Shown piece by piece: positions 39,069-54,748 of a stretch of 64,000 nt of DNA. Location of the stretch: contig BTPG01000003.1 in the NCBI GenBank assembly GCA_036245525.1, forward strand, positions 156,653,080 through 156,717,079, in the 5' to 3' direction. A program made the translations under genes and the position numbers. The notes beneath the pieces were generated by a model. That model did no database searches, was not told where the DNA came from, and worked only from the letters and a program-made list of their open reading frames with translations. How positions within the stretch are numbered: the stretch's first letter is position 1; each line of letters begins with the position of its first letter. The DNA comes from Semisulcospira habei (lineage: Eukaryota > Mollusca > Gastropoda > Semisulcospiridae).

Positions 39069-39123
39069 CACTCCAACGCCAAAGAACCCCAGACGTCAAA
39101 TGGGACATGGACACAAAGCGGTT

Positions 39124-39195
39124 TCAGCAAGAGGCATAGATCCTCATGAGCCCCCGCGACAGCGGGGGCTCATGAGGATCTATGCCTCTTGCATC
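39124..39195. repeat. GAGGCATAGATCC-family hairpin, near perfect
   Basis: 'agcaagaggcatagatcctc' and its inverse, with CCCCCGCGACAGCGGGGG at the centre. It probably lies in the 3' UTR of the minus-strand LDLa gene and would fold strongly in that mRNA. Confidence 0.75.
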
Positions 39196-39242
39196 TGCAT
39201 TGTGCTCACTTTTTCTCTTCAGCGAAGGGCTTAACGCACTGT

Positions 39243-43752
<4,510 letters not shown>

Positions 43753-43774
43753 TGAAAAAGAATATTTAGATAAC

Positions 43775-43874
<100 letters not shown>

Positions 43875-44054
43875 AATTTTTAAAAATTTAGATAACAAAG
43901 AACGATACGTTGCCTTGCGTTATAGGCTAGGCGGGCGTGCATAATGTGCGCGAAAATCCAGCACGCCATTCGAATGATAAACAAGATGAGGATATCATCT
44001 CAAAGTCTAGCGTATTGTTTGGAGCTCACGTGCGTATTTCTTTTAGGAATATTC

Positions 44055-47000
44055 TTGCCGTGGGGTGGTGTCCACGTTTTCTCGGCACAGAACGGGTTAG
44101 TGAGCGATCGAAGGCGAGGTTTCTTGGGACCTTCGTCTCATTGCTGTGGGTCGCCGCAACCTACAACATTCCGTCGACGTAATTCTTGGTAACTGGTTCA
44201 CGTGCGATAGCCAAACGTGAGTCTGTGTATTGGGCCGCCGTCATCTGTCCGTCGTCTGTGGTAAACGTTAACATTAGCATTTTCGCGGATACTATTCACA
44301 ATTTGTGGGCAGTGGGCAGATGTTCACATCTGCACGGGACATAGACGACCCCGCCCTCCACGAGTCCCCTGCTGCCTTGCAGGCTTGGCCGCTTGGCTGC
44401 GGAAAGGCTAAGGGAGGAAACCCCTGACATCAAAGCCCCCGTGTCTCCGGGGAAGGCTTTTGAGCCAGAGACTAAGACAAGGACAGTCTGATATAAAACC
44501 TACGACCCGAGGACCTCGATGCCACCGTCCCAGCTTGCTAGGCCATGGCAAACGAACCAAGGGTTTAAAGGGTGGGGCCAGTACTGCGCACACTGCACTC
44601 CACCAAAAAGCTCCACCGCGCAGGCTTTAGGAAACGCCCACGGACTATGACACTGAACTTTCCAAGTCCTGTAGCGATGGGCAAGGGGCAAAACGGCAGG
44701 TGAAAGATGTCACTGGAAGCCGCAGTCTCAAACCTGCATGCAGGCGGTTCAGGATATTGGTCGCCTGATGTTGACATGGGGATGACAACGTCACTCGGCA
44801 CACCCTGAACGACCAAGCAGCCTTCTCTAGGGACAGCACTGCTTGCTCCACACGGAGAGGGGCCTAGAAAAGGTGGCCTAACCAAAGCTCATCCCCTCGT
44901 AACCCAGTTGGCTAGCCGCGGTCAACGGGCATCTTCTCATGCGGTCAGAAAACAAGAAAAAACAATGGATCCACTCTCATGACGACCACGACCGGACTCA
45001 ACGTAGCATGCTGGAACATCCGAACCATGCTCGACATAGCAGACAGCGGACGCCCTGAACGTCGCTCCGCCCTCATTGCCCATGAATTGCGGAGGTTAAA
45101 CATCGACATCGCCGCGCTCAGCGAAGTACGCCTCCCGGAGGAAGGCAGCCTCCAAGAACTTGGCGCTGGCTACACCCTCTACTGGTCAGGCAGGCCTGCA
45201 TCAGAAAGACGGCTCTCAGGCGTGGGCTTCATGGTGAAGACCCACATTGCGACTAAGTTGGAAAACCTACCAACGGGTCACTCCGACCGCATCATGTCCA
45301 TGCGCCTCCCACTGAGACACCAGCAATACGTCACCCTTCTCAGTGTGTACTCCCCAACCCTCCTGGCAGAGCCTGCAGAAAAAGACAAGTTCTACTCTGA
45401 CCTGCGCAGCCTCCTGCAGAGCACCCCTGCAGACGACAAAGTCATCATCCTTGGCGACTTCAACGCCAGAGTGGGCCAAGACTCTGAAGCCTGGAAAGGA
45501 GTCCTCGGCAAGCATGGCGTTGGGAACTGCAATGACAATGGTCGCTTACTGTTGGAGCTCTGTGCAGAGCAGCAACTTGTCATCACCAACACTACTTTCC
45601 AGCAAAAGGACAGTCGAAAGACCACCTGGATGCATCCTCGCTCCAAGCACTGGCACCTTATCGACTATGTCCTAGTGCGTCAGAGGGACCGCAGTGACGT
45701 CCTCCTCACCAGAGTGATGCCCAGCGCAGAGTGCCACACTGACCACCGCCTTGTTCGCTGCAAACTCAGGCTCCGCCTCAAGCTGAAACCCAAGAAAGGG
45801 GGCCCCCCCAAGAAAAAGCTTGATGTTGCCAGCCTTCAGCGTGACGACAAGAAAGCTGCCCTTCAGGCCGATTTACAGCGCATGCTCAAAGACACAGTTG
45901 ATCCAGCAGACTCCTCCCCTGAAACACTCTGGGAACAACTGAAAACTGCTATTGTAAAATCTTCTGTGGAAGTCTTGGGCTTTGCTAGAAAGAGGAACAA
46001 AGACTGGTTTGACGAAAACGACGTAGAGATCCAGGAACTTCTAGCAAAAAAAAGAGCCGCCCACCAGGCCCACCTAGCCCAGCCTTCCTGCCCTGTGAAG
46101 AAGTCTGCCTTCCGCCTCATCTGCAGCAGTCTCCAGCTCAAGCTTAGAGAGCTCCAGAACGAGTGGTGGTCCAGACTCGCACAGAGGACCCAGCTCTGCG
46201 CTGACAACGGTGACTACAGGGGCTTCTACGAAGCACTGAAAGCAGTGTATGGCCCTAGGCACCTGGTACAAAGTCCCCTGCGAAGCGCTGATGGACAGGC
46301 ACTCCTCACAGATAATACCTCCATCTTGAACCGCTGGTCGGAATACTTTCAGGACCTCTTCGGCGCTGAGCGCACTGTTCAAGAAACAGTCATCCTCCAA
46401 ATCCCACACCTTCCACTAAAGGTTGAATTGGACGAACCGCCCACCGCCGAAGAGACCCTCACAGCCATCCACCAGCTCAAGAGTGGCAAAGCAGCAGGCA
46501 TTGACGGAATCCCGCCAGAGATCTGGAAACATGGAGGCCCAGCACTGCACAACAAGCTCCACGACCTCTTTCTCTGCTGCTGGGAAAAAGGAACACTACC
46601 AAAGGATCTCCGTGATGCAGTCATCATCACCCTGTACAAGAACAAAGGAGAGAAGTCTGCCTGCTCTAATTATCGTGGAATTACCCTGCTGTCCATTGCC
46701 GGGAAAATTCTCGCAAGGTTGCTCCTGAATCGGCTGGTACCTGCCATCGCTGAAGACCACCTCCCAGAGGGCCAGTGTGGCTTCAGAGCCAACAGGAGTA
46801 CCACCGACATGGTCTTTGTGCTGAGACAGCTTCAGGAGAAGTGCCGCGAGCAGAACAAAGGGCTGTACGTAACGTTTGTCGACCTAACAAAAGCGTTTGA
46901 CACTGTGAGCAGGCAAGGTATGTGGCAGATCCTGGAGCGACTAGGCTGTCCCCCAAAGTTCCTCAACATGATCGTCCAGCTCCACGAGGACCAGCAAGGC

Positions 47001-48240
47001 CAGGTCAGACTAAACAGTGACCTCTCAGAACCATTCCCCATTCGCAACGGCGTGAAGCAAGGCTGCGTGCTGGCACCGACCCTCTTCACCATCTTCTTCA
47101 GCATGATGTTGAAGCAGGCCACAGTGGACCTCGACGATGACGACGCAGTGTACATCAGGTATCGTCTCGATGGCAGCCTGTTCAACCTCAGACGACTGCA
47201 GGCCCACACGAAAACCCTAGACCAACTGATTCGTGAGCTGCTCTTTGCTGATGACGCTGCCCTCGTTGCACACACAGAGAGAGCCTTGCAGCGCATTACG
47301 TCCTGCTTCGCAGATGCCGCCCAGCTCTTTGGACTTGAGGTCAGTCTGAAAAAGACAGAGGTCCTTCATCAGCCGGCACCCAAGGAAGAGCATCGCCCTC
47401 CCCACATCACCATCGGCGAGTCCGAACTGAAGTCTGTACACCAGTTTACCTACCTTGGCTGCATCATCACGTCAGACGCCAAGCTGGACAAGGAGCTGGA
47501 CAACAGGCTGGCAAAAGCGAACAGTGCTTTCGGGCGACTATTCAAGCGGGTGTGGCACAATCAACAGCTGAAAAAAGGCACCAAGATCAGCGTGTACAGA
47601 GCTGTCGTCCTCACCACCCTGCTGTACGGTTCCGAGTCCTGGGCCCTCTACCGCAGCCAACTACGACTCCTCGAACGCTTTCACCAGCGCTGCCTGCGTA
47701 CCATCCTCAGCATTCACTGGAGTGACTATGTCACCAACGTCGAGGTCCTTGAACAGGCGGAAACTGTGAGCATCGAGGCTTTGCTGCTGCGGACACAGCT
47801 TCGCTGGGCGGGGCACGTCTCCAGGATGGAGGATCATCGCCTACCCAAGATCACTCTGTTCGGCGAGCTCGCCACTGGACACCGAGACAGAGGGGCACCA
47901 AAGAAGAGATACAAAGACGGTCTCAAGAAGTCACTTAGTGCCTGCCAAATCGACCACCGCCAGTGGTCTTCGCTTGCTGCGGACCGTGACACCTGGCGCT
48001 CCACCATTCACAAGGCAGCCGTCTCCTTTGAGGACTCTCGCAGAGCTAACCTTAAGGACAAGCGGCTCAGAAGAAAAAACAGAGCTGTCGTAACTCAGAA
48101 CCCTGAACAGACCTTCCCCTGCAGCCACTGCGGTCGTACCTGCCTGTCCCGGATTGGCCTCCGCAGCCACGAAAATGCCTGCAGACGACGTGGGCAAGCC
48201 CTATAGAATCTTCGTTCGCGAAGTCAAGCCAAGAGAGAAG
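44055..48240 (+). mobile_element. Full-length single-ORF non-LTR retrotransposon (LINE)
   Basis: The borders come from comparing the flanks with the related repeat at 49611-49700. That copy reads 'ttaggaacattcagagttg' without interruption; here 'ttaggaatattc' breaks at 44054 and 'attcagagttg' resumes at 48241. ATTC is present on both sides, so the target duplication is very short or was trimmed. The 5' untranslated part (44055-44978) is GC-rich with no long ORF; the 3' untranslated part is only about 34 bases and has no long poly-A. A 5'-truncated second copy is at 29728-30645. Confidence 0.85.
44979..48206 (+). CDS. LINE polyprotein: AP endonuclease, reverse transcriptase, CCHC-type finger (1075 aa, intact)
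   Basis: An apurinic-type endonuclease occupies about residues 5-265: 'LNVACWNIRT' (N13), 'AALSEVRL' (E49), 'IILGDFNARVG' and 'CHTDHRLV' with the catalytic D-H pair. The reverse transcriptase spans about 480-780: 'NYRGITLLSIAGKILARLL', motif A 'VDLTKAFDTVSRQ', motif B 'GVKQGCVLAPTLF', motif C 'LLFADDAALV' near residue 755. After a basic connector comes 'RWAGHVSRMEDHRLPK', typical of this LINE type. The C-terminus has a finger 'FPCSHCGRT...HENAC' (C-x2-C...H-x4-C). No ORF1 is seen, which suits RTE-like or related single-ORF clades, but the exact clade is not settled. There is no stop or frameshift over 3.2 kb, so the copy is young and may be active. The start codon is the first ATG in frame. 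Confidence 0.9.
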   Translation: MTTTTGLNVACWNIRTMLDIADSGRPERRSALIAHELRRLNIDIAALSEVRLPEEGSLQELGAGYTLYWSGRPASERRLSGVGFMVKTHIATKLENLPTGHSDRIMSMRLPLRHQQYVTLLSVYSPTLLAEPAEKDKFYSDLRSLLQSTPADDKVIILGDFNARVGQDSEAWKGVLGKHGVGNCNDNGRLLLELCAEQQLVITNTTFQQKDSRKTTWMHPRSKHWHLIDYVLVRQRDRSDVLLTRVMPSAECHTDHRLVRCKLRLRLKLKPKKGGPPKKKLDVASLQRDDKKAALQADLQRMLKDTVDPADSSPETLWEQLKTAIVKSSVEVLGFARKRNKDWFDENDVEIQELLAKKRAAHQAHLAQPSCPVKKSAFRLICSSLQLKLRELQNEWWSRLAQRTQLCADNGDYRGFYEALKAVYGPRHLVQSPLRSADGQALLTDNTSILNRWSEYFQDLFGAERTVQETVILQIPHLPLKVELDEPPTAEETLTAIHQLKSGKAAGIDGIPPEIWKHGGPALHNKLHDLFLCCWEKGTLPKDLRDAVIITLYKNKGEKSACSNYRGITLLSIAGKILARLLLNRLVPAIAEDHLPEGQCGFRANRSTTDMVFVLRQLQEKCREQNKGLYVTFVDLTKAFDTVSRQGMWQILERLGCPPKFLNMIVQLHEDQQGQVRLNSDLSEPFPIRNGVKQGCVLAPTLFTIFFSMMLKQATVDLDDDDAVYIRYRLDGSLFNLRRLQAHTKTLDQLIRELLFADDAALVAHTERALQRITSCFADAAQLFGLEVSLKKTEVLHQPAPKEEHRPPHITIGESELKSVHQFTYLGCIITSDAKLDKELDNRLAKANSAFGRLFKRVWHNQQLKKGTKISVYRAVVLTTLLYGSESWALYRSQLRLLERFHQRCLRTILSIHWSDYVTNVEVLEQAETVSIEALLLRTQLRWAGHVSRMEDHRLPKITLFGELATGHRDRGAPKKRYKDGLKKSLSACQIDHRQWSSLAADRDTWRSTIHKAAVSFEDSRRANLKDKRLRRKNRAVVTQNPEQTFPCSHCGRTCLSRIGLRSHENACRRRGQAL

Positions 48241-50081
48241 ATTCAGAGTTGTTCATATTTTTTAGCTGATCCTTTTGATCCATTTCCTTCCTCTCTAAGC
48301 CAACCTATGATCAACACACACGCTGGCGAACACAAATAAAGACGGACACACAGCGCTTCCCGCCATTCTGTGGGCTGGAGTAGCGACAGGAATTCCGAGG
48401 AAGAAGAATAGCACGAGCAGCAAATTGACGTCACTATAAGACGTCATGGCATCGCTGGTCTCACGACGCCGTGTACACTGTAACGAATTTGATATTTCAC
48501 GTCACTCATCCGAAAGGCAGAGCTGTTTTGTTCCTCACAGCCTCTCACAGCGCTGACTGTTTGATGGGAGTAAATAGTAGTTTCAAACTTGCAAAAACGA
48601 ATTGATTATTATTGAAAAAGTTGAAGAGGTACAACGCTGGGTTACGAACTCATTCAGTATCTCCCTTTCATCCCCCACCCCAATCCCTCCCCCCAGCCTG
48701 ATCCGCACGGCAATGGCACACACAAACACAAACGGCAGAATGGCACACACAAAAACAGACGGCAGACGCGGTGCTTTCTACCGGTTATACGTTCTGTGGG
48801 CTGGCGTAGCCACAGCCATTTTGAAGAATAAGGTGGAATGGCCCACGCCCACAAAGCCTCTTCTGTATGAACTTGCATGTATATTCCACCTTTTCCACAA
48901 TAGTTTCGCAAATATCATACAAAAATAAATGAAGGAGAACATCGCGCCAGCTCATACACATGTAAAACACTGAAGTGCTGGTGATTTGCGTCAATTACTG
49001 AATTAGGAACATTGTATAAAACGCTTACGCGTTTGGTGTTTTTACATCACCGTCACTGTTTGATTCTTATGAAATCAAGGAGATTTTGACATTTTCAGTT
49101 TTCGCATTGAACTTTTTTTTTCAAAAAGGTTGAAGAGGTACAAAGCTGGCTAACGAACTCATCCAATGTTTTTCTACAAACTAGCCATATCCAAAATTGC
49201 AAGTGCATATAAGCAAAATTGCGGACTCTAATCTGGGTCAACCGACTTTCTATAAACGGTCTTTTATGTCTTCAATGAGGCATCCAATTACAATATGCTC
49301 GAAGGCTCTCTTAGCCACCCACTGAATAAAGTATTTTGCCAACCGTTTCAAGTTTGCGCGTACAGTAATGTCGGAGATTCTCGTGTTTACGTACATACGC
49401 ACACACACACACATACGCACATGCGGCGCTTCGCGCCAAATCGACGTTAAACAGCAAGGTTAGAGTGGCTAGACATGACGTCAGTTTTATCTTATTACTT
49501 CTTTGCCAGACCATGTGCCCTGCCCGCCTGTTACGTCCTATGCATTCTACGGAACGCGCTCCGACCAGCCCCGTCCTACAGTCCACCGTATTTTCAATAC
49601 GTTAGACAACAAGGTGAGGATTTCATCCCAAAGTCTGCCGTATTTTTTGGAGCTCACGTGCGTTTTTTTTTTTTTAGGAACATTCAGAGTTGTTCATATT
49701 TTTTAGCTTATGATTCTGATCCATTTCCCTCCTTTCTAAGCTACCCTATGATCAGCACACACCGCCGCCGGCGCACACAAATAAAGACGGACACACAGCG
49801 CTTCCCGCCATTAGTACGCTCTGTGGGCTGGAATAGCGACAGGAATTTTGAAGAAGAAGAATGGCACGAGCAGCAAAATGACGTCACTATAAGCTTCACG
49901 GCTTGGTATCGCTGGTCTCACGACGCCTTGTACACTGTGACGAGTTTGATATTTCACGTCATTCATCCGAAAGGCACGCTCTTCCAGAGCTGACTGTTTT
50001 GTTCCACACAACCTCACAGTCCAGCGCTGACTGTTTGATGTTAGTAAATAGAGGCTCCAAAACTTGCAAGTAATGAATTAA
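48241..50081. repeat. Duplicated host repeat, copy 1
   Basis: The segment 48602-49127 is repeated at 50085-50586, and 49128-49610 is repeated at 53955-54497. In addition, 48241-48600 (flank of the LINE) matches 49682-50081, with 'gttcatattttttagctgat', 'cacacagcgcttcccgccat' and 'gcacgagcagcaaa'. The whole is a tandem series of about 1.5 kb units broken by insertions. No protein is recognised in it; short ORFs are not conserved in frame between copies. Confidence 0.7.
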
Positions 50082-50084
50082 TTA

Positions 50085-50586
50085 TTATTGAAAAAGTTGA
50101 AGAGGTACAAACTGGATTACGAACTCATTCAGTATCTCCCTCTCATCCCCCACCCCACTCCACCCCTCCCCCCCCCCCCCCGCCCCCTCCGCCTGATCCG
50201 CACGGCAATGGCACACACAAACACAAACGGCAGAGTGGCACACACAAACACAGACGGCAGACACACAGCGCTTCCTACCGTTTATACGTTTTGTGGGCCG
50301 GCGTAGCTTCAGCCATTTTGAAGAATAAGGTGGAATGGCCCACGCCCTCAAAGCCTCTTCTGTATGAGCTTGCATGTATATTCCATCTTTTCCACAATAC
50401 GTTCGCAAATATCATACAAATATAAATGAAGGAGAACATCGCGCCAGCTCATACACATGTAAAACACTGAAGTGATGGTGATTTGCGCCAATTAGGAACA
50501 TTGTATAAAACGCTTACGCGTTCGGTGCTTTTACGTCGCCATCACTGTCTGATTCGTCTGATGATTGAACTTGTATTTTCGTAAAG
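50085..50586. repeat. Duplicated host repeat, copy 2, left part
   Basis: Matches 48602-49127 from 'ttgaagaggtacaaactgg' to 'gattgaacttgtattttcg', then is broken by the LINE inserted at 50587. Confidence 0.7.
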
Positions 50587-50668
50587 TTTACTTACTTACT
50601 TACGCCTGTCACCCCTCCCCGGGTATAGGCCGTCGACGAGCCCTCCAGCGACTCCTGTCCTGTGCTTC

Positions 50669-53566
50669 TTACATTTCACTCCAGGTGGTTCCCAGTCTCT
50701 TGATGTCTGCTTGGAGGTCTCGACGCCAGGTGTTTCTCGGCCTGCCTCTTTTCGTCGTTCCCTGGGGGTTCCATGACAATGCCTGCCTAGTGATACTGGA
50801 AACTGGCTTTCTCAGACTGTGACCAATCCATCCCCATCTTCTTCGCCCAATTTCATTCTCTGCTGTTTTCTGCTCTGTTCTCTCCCAGAGTCTGACATTG
50901 CTGATTTTCTCTGGCCAATGGATTTTCAAAATTCTTCTAAGGCAACTGGGGAGCTGGGTGGCTCGGTGGTAAAAGCGTTTGCCTCCAGACCAAAAGGTCC
51001 CGGGTTCGAATCCAGCTTGGGTCAAAATTTGCTCAGACCCTTTTTCGTTGTCCCCGTCTTTGAAATCACCCTCGTGGTGGACAAAAGACGTTAAGCCCTA
51101 AACATTTAACATTTTTCTAAGGTAACTGTTTATGAAGATCTGTACTCTGTTGACTGTGGTTTTTGTCAATCTCCAAGTCTCTGCTCCATATAGGAGAACT
51201 GCTTTTACGTTGGAGTTGAAAATCCGGACTTTGGTGTGTTGTGACAGCTCTCTGGAACTCCACACTTTTTTTCAACTGGAGAAAGGCTGCTCTTGCTTTA
51301 CCGATTCGCGCTCTGACATCTGCATCAGTGCCGCCTTTTTTGTCTATGATGCTCCCGAGATAGGTGAAGGACTCCACCTCCTCCAACGGGGTGCCAGCAA
51401 GCAAGACTGGTTCTTCCCCGGTTGCGTTCAGCCTCATTGTCTTTGTTTTCTGTTTGTGGATGGTGTGGCCCACTTGGGACGAGATGTCAGCAAGCCTTGT
51501 GGTCTTGTCCTGCATTTGTTGATGAGTGTGGGACAGTAAAGCCAAGTCGTGACCCAGTCTATGGCCAGTAGGAAGAGGAACGGAGGCAGCAAACACCCTT
51601 GTCTGACACCGGTTCTGACCTGGAGCTCCCTGGTGAACTGCCCTTCGTGGATCACGCGACATGTCATGCCATCGTAGCTGCTCTTGATCAGGCGGACGAG
51701 CTTTGTGGGTACACCGTAGCGTCGTAGGAGTTTCCACAGAGTCTCTCGGTCCACGCTGTCAAATGCTTTCTCGTAATCCACAAAGTTGACTTACAGCGGG
51801 GAGCTCCACTCCAGAGACTGTTCCAAGATGATGCGGAGAGTGGTGATCTGGTCTGTACGTGATCGGTTTTTCCTTAATCCTGCTTGCTGGTCTCTCAGCT
51901 GGGGGTCAGCGGAGCTCTTCATTCTCTCCAGGATGATCCTGTTGAAGACCTTTCCTGGTACTGACAGCAAGGTGATTCCTCTGTAGTTGGGACACTTGCT
52001 GAGGTCGCCTTTCTTGGGAAGCTTGATTAGGTACCCCTCCTTCCAGTCAGCAGGCATCACTTCCTCTTCCCAGATCTTTCCCAAACAGTGAGTACAGCAT
52101 CTCTACTGTTGTCTCTAGGTCTGCTTTCAGAGACTCCGCTGGGATGCCATCTGGCCCTGCTGCTTTGCCGTTCTTCAAAAATGCCACTGCTCTTATGATC
52201 TCTTCCCGGCTGGGTCTGTCACAGCTGATGGGTAGGTCGGTCTCTGCTGGCTGGATGTCTGGGGGGTCGGGTGGGCTGGGTCTGTTCAGTAACTCTTCAA
52301 AATACTCGGCTCATCTGTCGAGTTGGTCTGCTCTGTCTGCAATAGGCTTGCCTTCTTTGTCTTTTATTGGTCTTTCTGTATGGCCATACTTGCCCGACAA
52401 TCTTCTGGTAATGTCGTAGAGCTGTTTCATGTTGCCGCTGCCTGCTGCCTTTTCTGCCTCTGCTGCCAGGCTGTTTGTGTAGGCCCTCTTGTCTGCCCTG
52501 ATACTCCTCTTCACCTCGCGGTTGGCTTCCGAGTATTCCTCCTGTGCCCTTGCTTTGGCTGCTCTCGTGCGACTGTTGTTGACAACTGCTTTCTTCTGCT
52601 TTCTCACTTCTATCTTCTTCAAGGTATGTGCCTACAGTGTCTTTGCAGGTTGAGTTCAGCGCCTCTCTAACTGCCTTCCACTGCTGCTGTGTGGTGACCG
52701 CCTCCTCTTCATTTACTAGCTCCTGTAGCGCTTGAAACTGGTTGGACAGCACCAGTTTGAACTCTTCTCTCACTCCAGTCTCTCTCAGGAGGCCTACATT
52801 ATAGCGCTGTCTTCTTGTTGTCTCTGTGCGGCTTTTCTTTAAATTGACCTTTATTCTTAAGGTAAGCAGATCGTTGTCTGAGGCGACATCTGCTCCCCTT
52901 CTTACTCGAACATCTTGAAGGGATCTTCTAAATTTCTTGCTAATGCAGATATGATCTGTTTGGTTCTCTGTAGTATGGTCAGGTGAGACCCACGTTGCTT
53001 TGTGTATTCTTCTGTGTGGGAAGATGCTGCCTCCAATGACAAGTCTGTTTAGAGCACAAAAGTCTACAAACGTCTCCCCGTTCTAACTCATCTCCCCTGT
53101 CCCTGTCTCCCCATCACCTCTCATATCCGGTGTTGTCCTCCCCTATTTTGGCATTAAAATCGCCAATGACGATGGTGATGTCTCGCTCCGCACATTTGTC
53201 TACAGCACTCTGGAGTCGGTCGTAGAACTCTTGTTTCTCTTCCTCGTCACTGTCATTAGTGGGCGCATAACATTGGATGACGTTCAGCTTGATCTTTTTC
53301 TTGGTTCTAAAGGCTGCTGTGATAATTCTTGGCCCAAGAGGTTCCCAGCCCATCAGCGCTCTCTGTGCCACTGGTGACAGCATGGATGCTACTCCTTCTG
53401 TATGGGGGGCATTCTCCTCTTCATGACCTGAATACAGAATCATCTCCCCACTTGACAGCCTTTTCTGGCCAGACTGCGTCCATCTGGCTTCACTGATACC
53501 TAGCAGGGAAAGGTTGTACTTTTGCATTTCCGCTGCTATCTGGGCGGCCTTGCCGCTCTGGTACAT
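50669..53566 (-). pseudogene. LINE endonuclease and reverse transcriptase, multiply frameshifted
   Basis: From 5' to 3' on the minus strand: endonuclease 53566-53114 ('LSLLGISEARWTQSGQKRL', 'ITIVIGDFNAKIGEDN'), a connector 52773-52297, RT 52084-51791 ('CPNYRGITLLSVPGKVFNR'), RT 51781-51434 ('MDYEKAFDSVDRETLWKLL', 'TGVRQGCLLPPFLF'), palm end 51737-51117 ('ESFTYLGSIIDKKGGTDAD'), and a C-terminal block ending near 50669 ('[17 protein letters not shown]', '[12 protein letters not shown]'). The pieces are in different frames and the catalytic F-x-DD block is lost in a frame change near 51500. A SINE splits the connector before the last block. Dead copy of a family different from that at 44055. Confidence 0.85.
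50949..51114 (+). mobile_element. tRNA-derived SINE, copy 1
   Basis: The head carries a pol III A box 'TGGCTCGGTGGTAAAAGCG' and B box 'GGTTCGAATCC', as in a tRNA gene, followed by a tRNA-unrelated body ('aaatcaccctcgtggtggac') and the end 'gacgttaagccctaaacatt'. The flanks TTCTAAGGCAACTG (50935-50948) and TTCTAAGGTAACTG (51115-51128) are a 14 bp target duplication with one mismatch. It is inserted in the decayed LINE. Confidence 0.85.
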
Positions 53567-53945
53567 GGTCTTGACATTCTATGTGCCCATGGTTGTGTCC
53601 CTGGATAGAGAGAGGTGGCTCGGTCCTGTGGCTTCCGAAGACTTCCGGCTTTCACTACAGGATGTCATAAATCTTCTGGTAGAAGAACCTTCCTCCTCCA
53701 GGAAAGGAATTGCTGTTTGTCTTTTCGTCGGCGTTTTTGTAGCTATTTCCTTATTTGCAGGGTGGGGAAGCTACCCCCACGCCCAACCCCCTTACTAGGA
53801 GGACAGGGGTTTTATGTCGGGGTCACCTTCCCTTAGATCATGTTGGTTCACGGCACCTTATTTCATTCGGTTCACCCCTTCGCGAGGGACCCCCTATCCA
53901 CCACCCAGGGGACGCACCTCAACGCCATATGGTCCCAGCGCGAGG

Positions 53946-54228
53946 TTCGAAAAGTTTGAAGAGGTGCAAAGCTGGCCAACGAACTCATCCAATGTCTTTC
54001 TACAAATTAGCCATATTCAAAATTTTAAGTACATATAATAAAAAATTGCGGACTCTAATCTGGGTCAACCGACTTTCTATAAACGGTATTTTATGCCTTC
54101 AATGAGACATCCAATTACAATATGCTCGGAGACTCTCTTAGGCACCCACTTAATAAAGTATTTTGCCAAGTTTCAAGTTTGTGCGTGCAGTAATATCGGA
54201 GATTCTCGAGTGTTTACATACATACGAG

Positions 54229-54303
<75 letters not shown>

Positions 54304-54497
54304 ACACGCACGCACACACGGCGCTTCGCACCAAATCGACGTTCAACAGCAAGGTAAGTGGCTAGACATCACGTCATTTTTATCTTGTTACTTCTTTGCC
54401 AGACCATGAGCCCGCCTGTTATGTCCTTTGCATTCTACGGAACGCGCGCCGACCAGCCCCGTCCTAAAGTCTACCATATTTTCAATACGGTAGACAA
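53946..54497. repeat. Duplicated host repeat, copy 2, right part
   Basis: Matches 49128-49610: 'ttgaagaggtgcaaagctgg', 'ggactctaatctgggtcaac', 'caattacaatatgctcgg', 'ggaacgcgcgccgaccagcc'. It holds a (CA)n tract at 54228-54318 where copy 1 has only a few CA units. Confidence 0.75.
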
Positions 54498-54507
54498 AAA
54501 ATTAAAC

Positions 54508-54660
54508 TTTTAGGGCTTAACGTCTTGTATCGACCACGAGGGTGATTTCAAAGACGGGGCACCGAAAAAGGGTCTGAACAAATTTCGATCCTAGCTGGAT
54601 TTGAACCCAGGACCTTTCGGACGAGAGTCGAGCACTCTACCACCGAGCCACGCAGCTCCT
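54508..54660 (-). mobile_element. tRNA-derived SINE, copy 2
   Basis: On the minus strand it shows 'GTGGCTCGGTGGTAGAGTGC' (A box), 'GGTTCAAATCC' (B box), the same body and the same end 'gacgttaagccctaaaag'. It is about 80 percent like copy 1 by eye. The head is closer to a real tRNA, but no acceptor-stem pairing makes it a functional tRNA gene. Confidence 0.82.
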
Positions 54661-54748
54661 CCATTCGAATGATAACCCTAATATAATGTGAAGAGCATCT
54701 CCAATGTAGTAGACTGCTTGTTTGCGTCTTTTATCGTCCTGTTAACCA

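Larger units (their letters stand above)
50587..53945 (-). mobile_element. Decayed full-length LINE (minus strand), RTE-like
   Basis: Target duplication TTCGTAAAG (50578-50586) and TTCGAAAAG (53946-53954), one mismatch. The 3' end carries a short (GTAA)n tail, read on the plus strand as TTTACTTACTTACTTACG. Such microsatellite tails are usual in RTE and related LINEs. The element is 3.36 kb including a SINE of 166 bases. It splits copy 2 of the host repeat, so it is younger than that duplication. Confidence 0.8.

Noticed and set aside
44408..44885. Minus-strand ORFs in the 5' region of the LINE as an ORF1
   Set aside because: They are on the wrong strand, short and without RNA-binding motifs; the plus strand has no long ORF there.
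50960..51025. Possible tRNA gene (good A and B boxes)
   Set aside because: The acceptor stem does not pair, the sequence continues into a SINE body and it is flanked by a target duplication; the same head recurs at 54508-54660.
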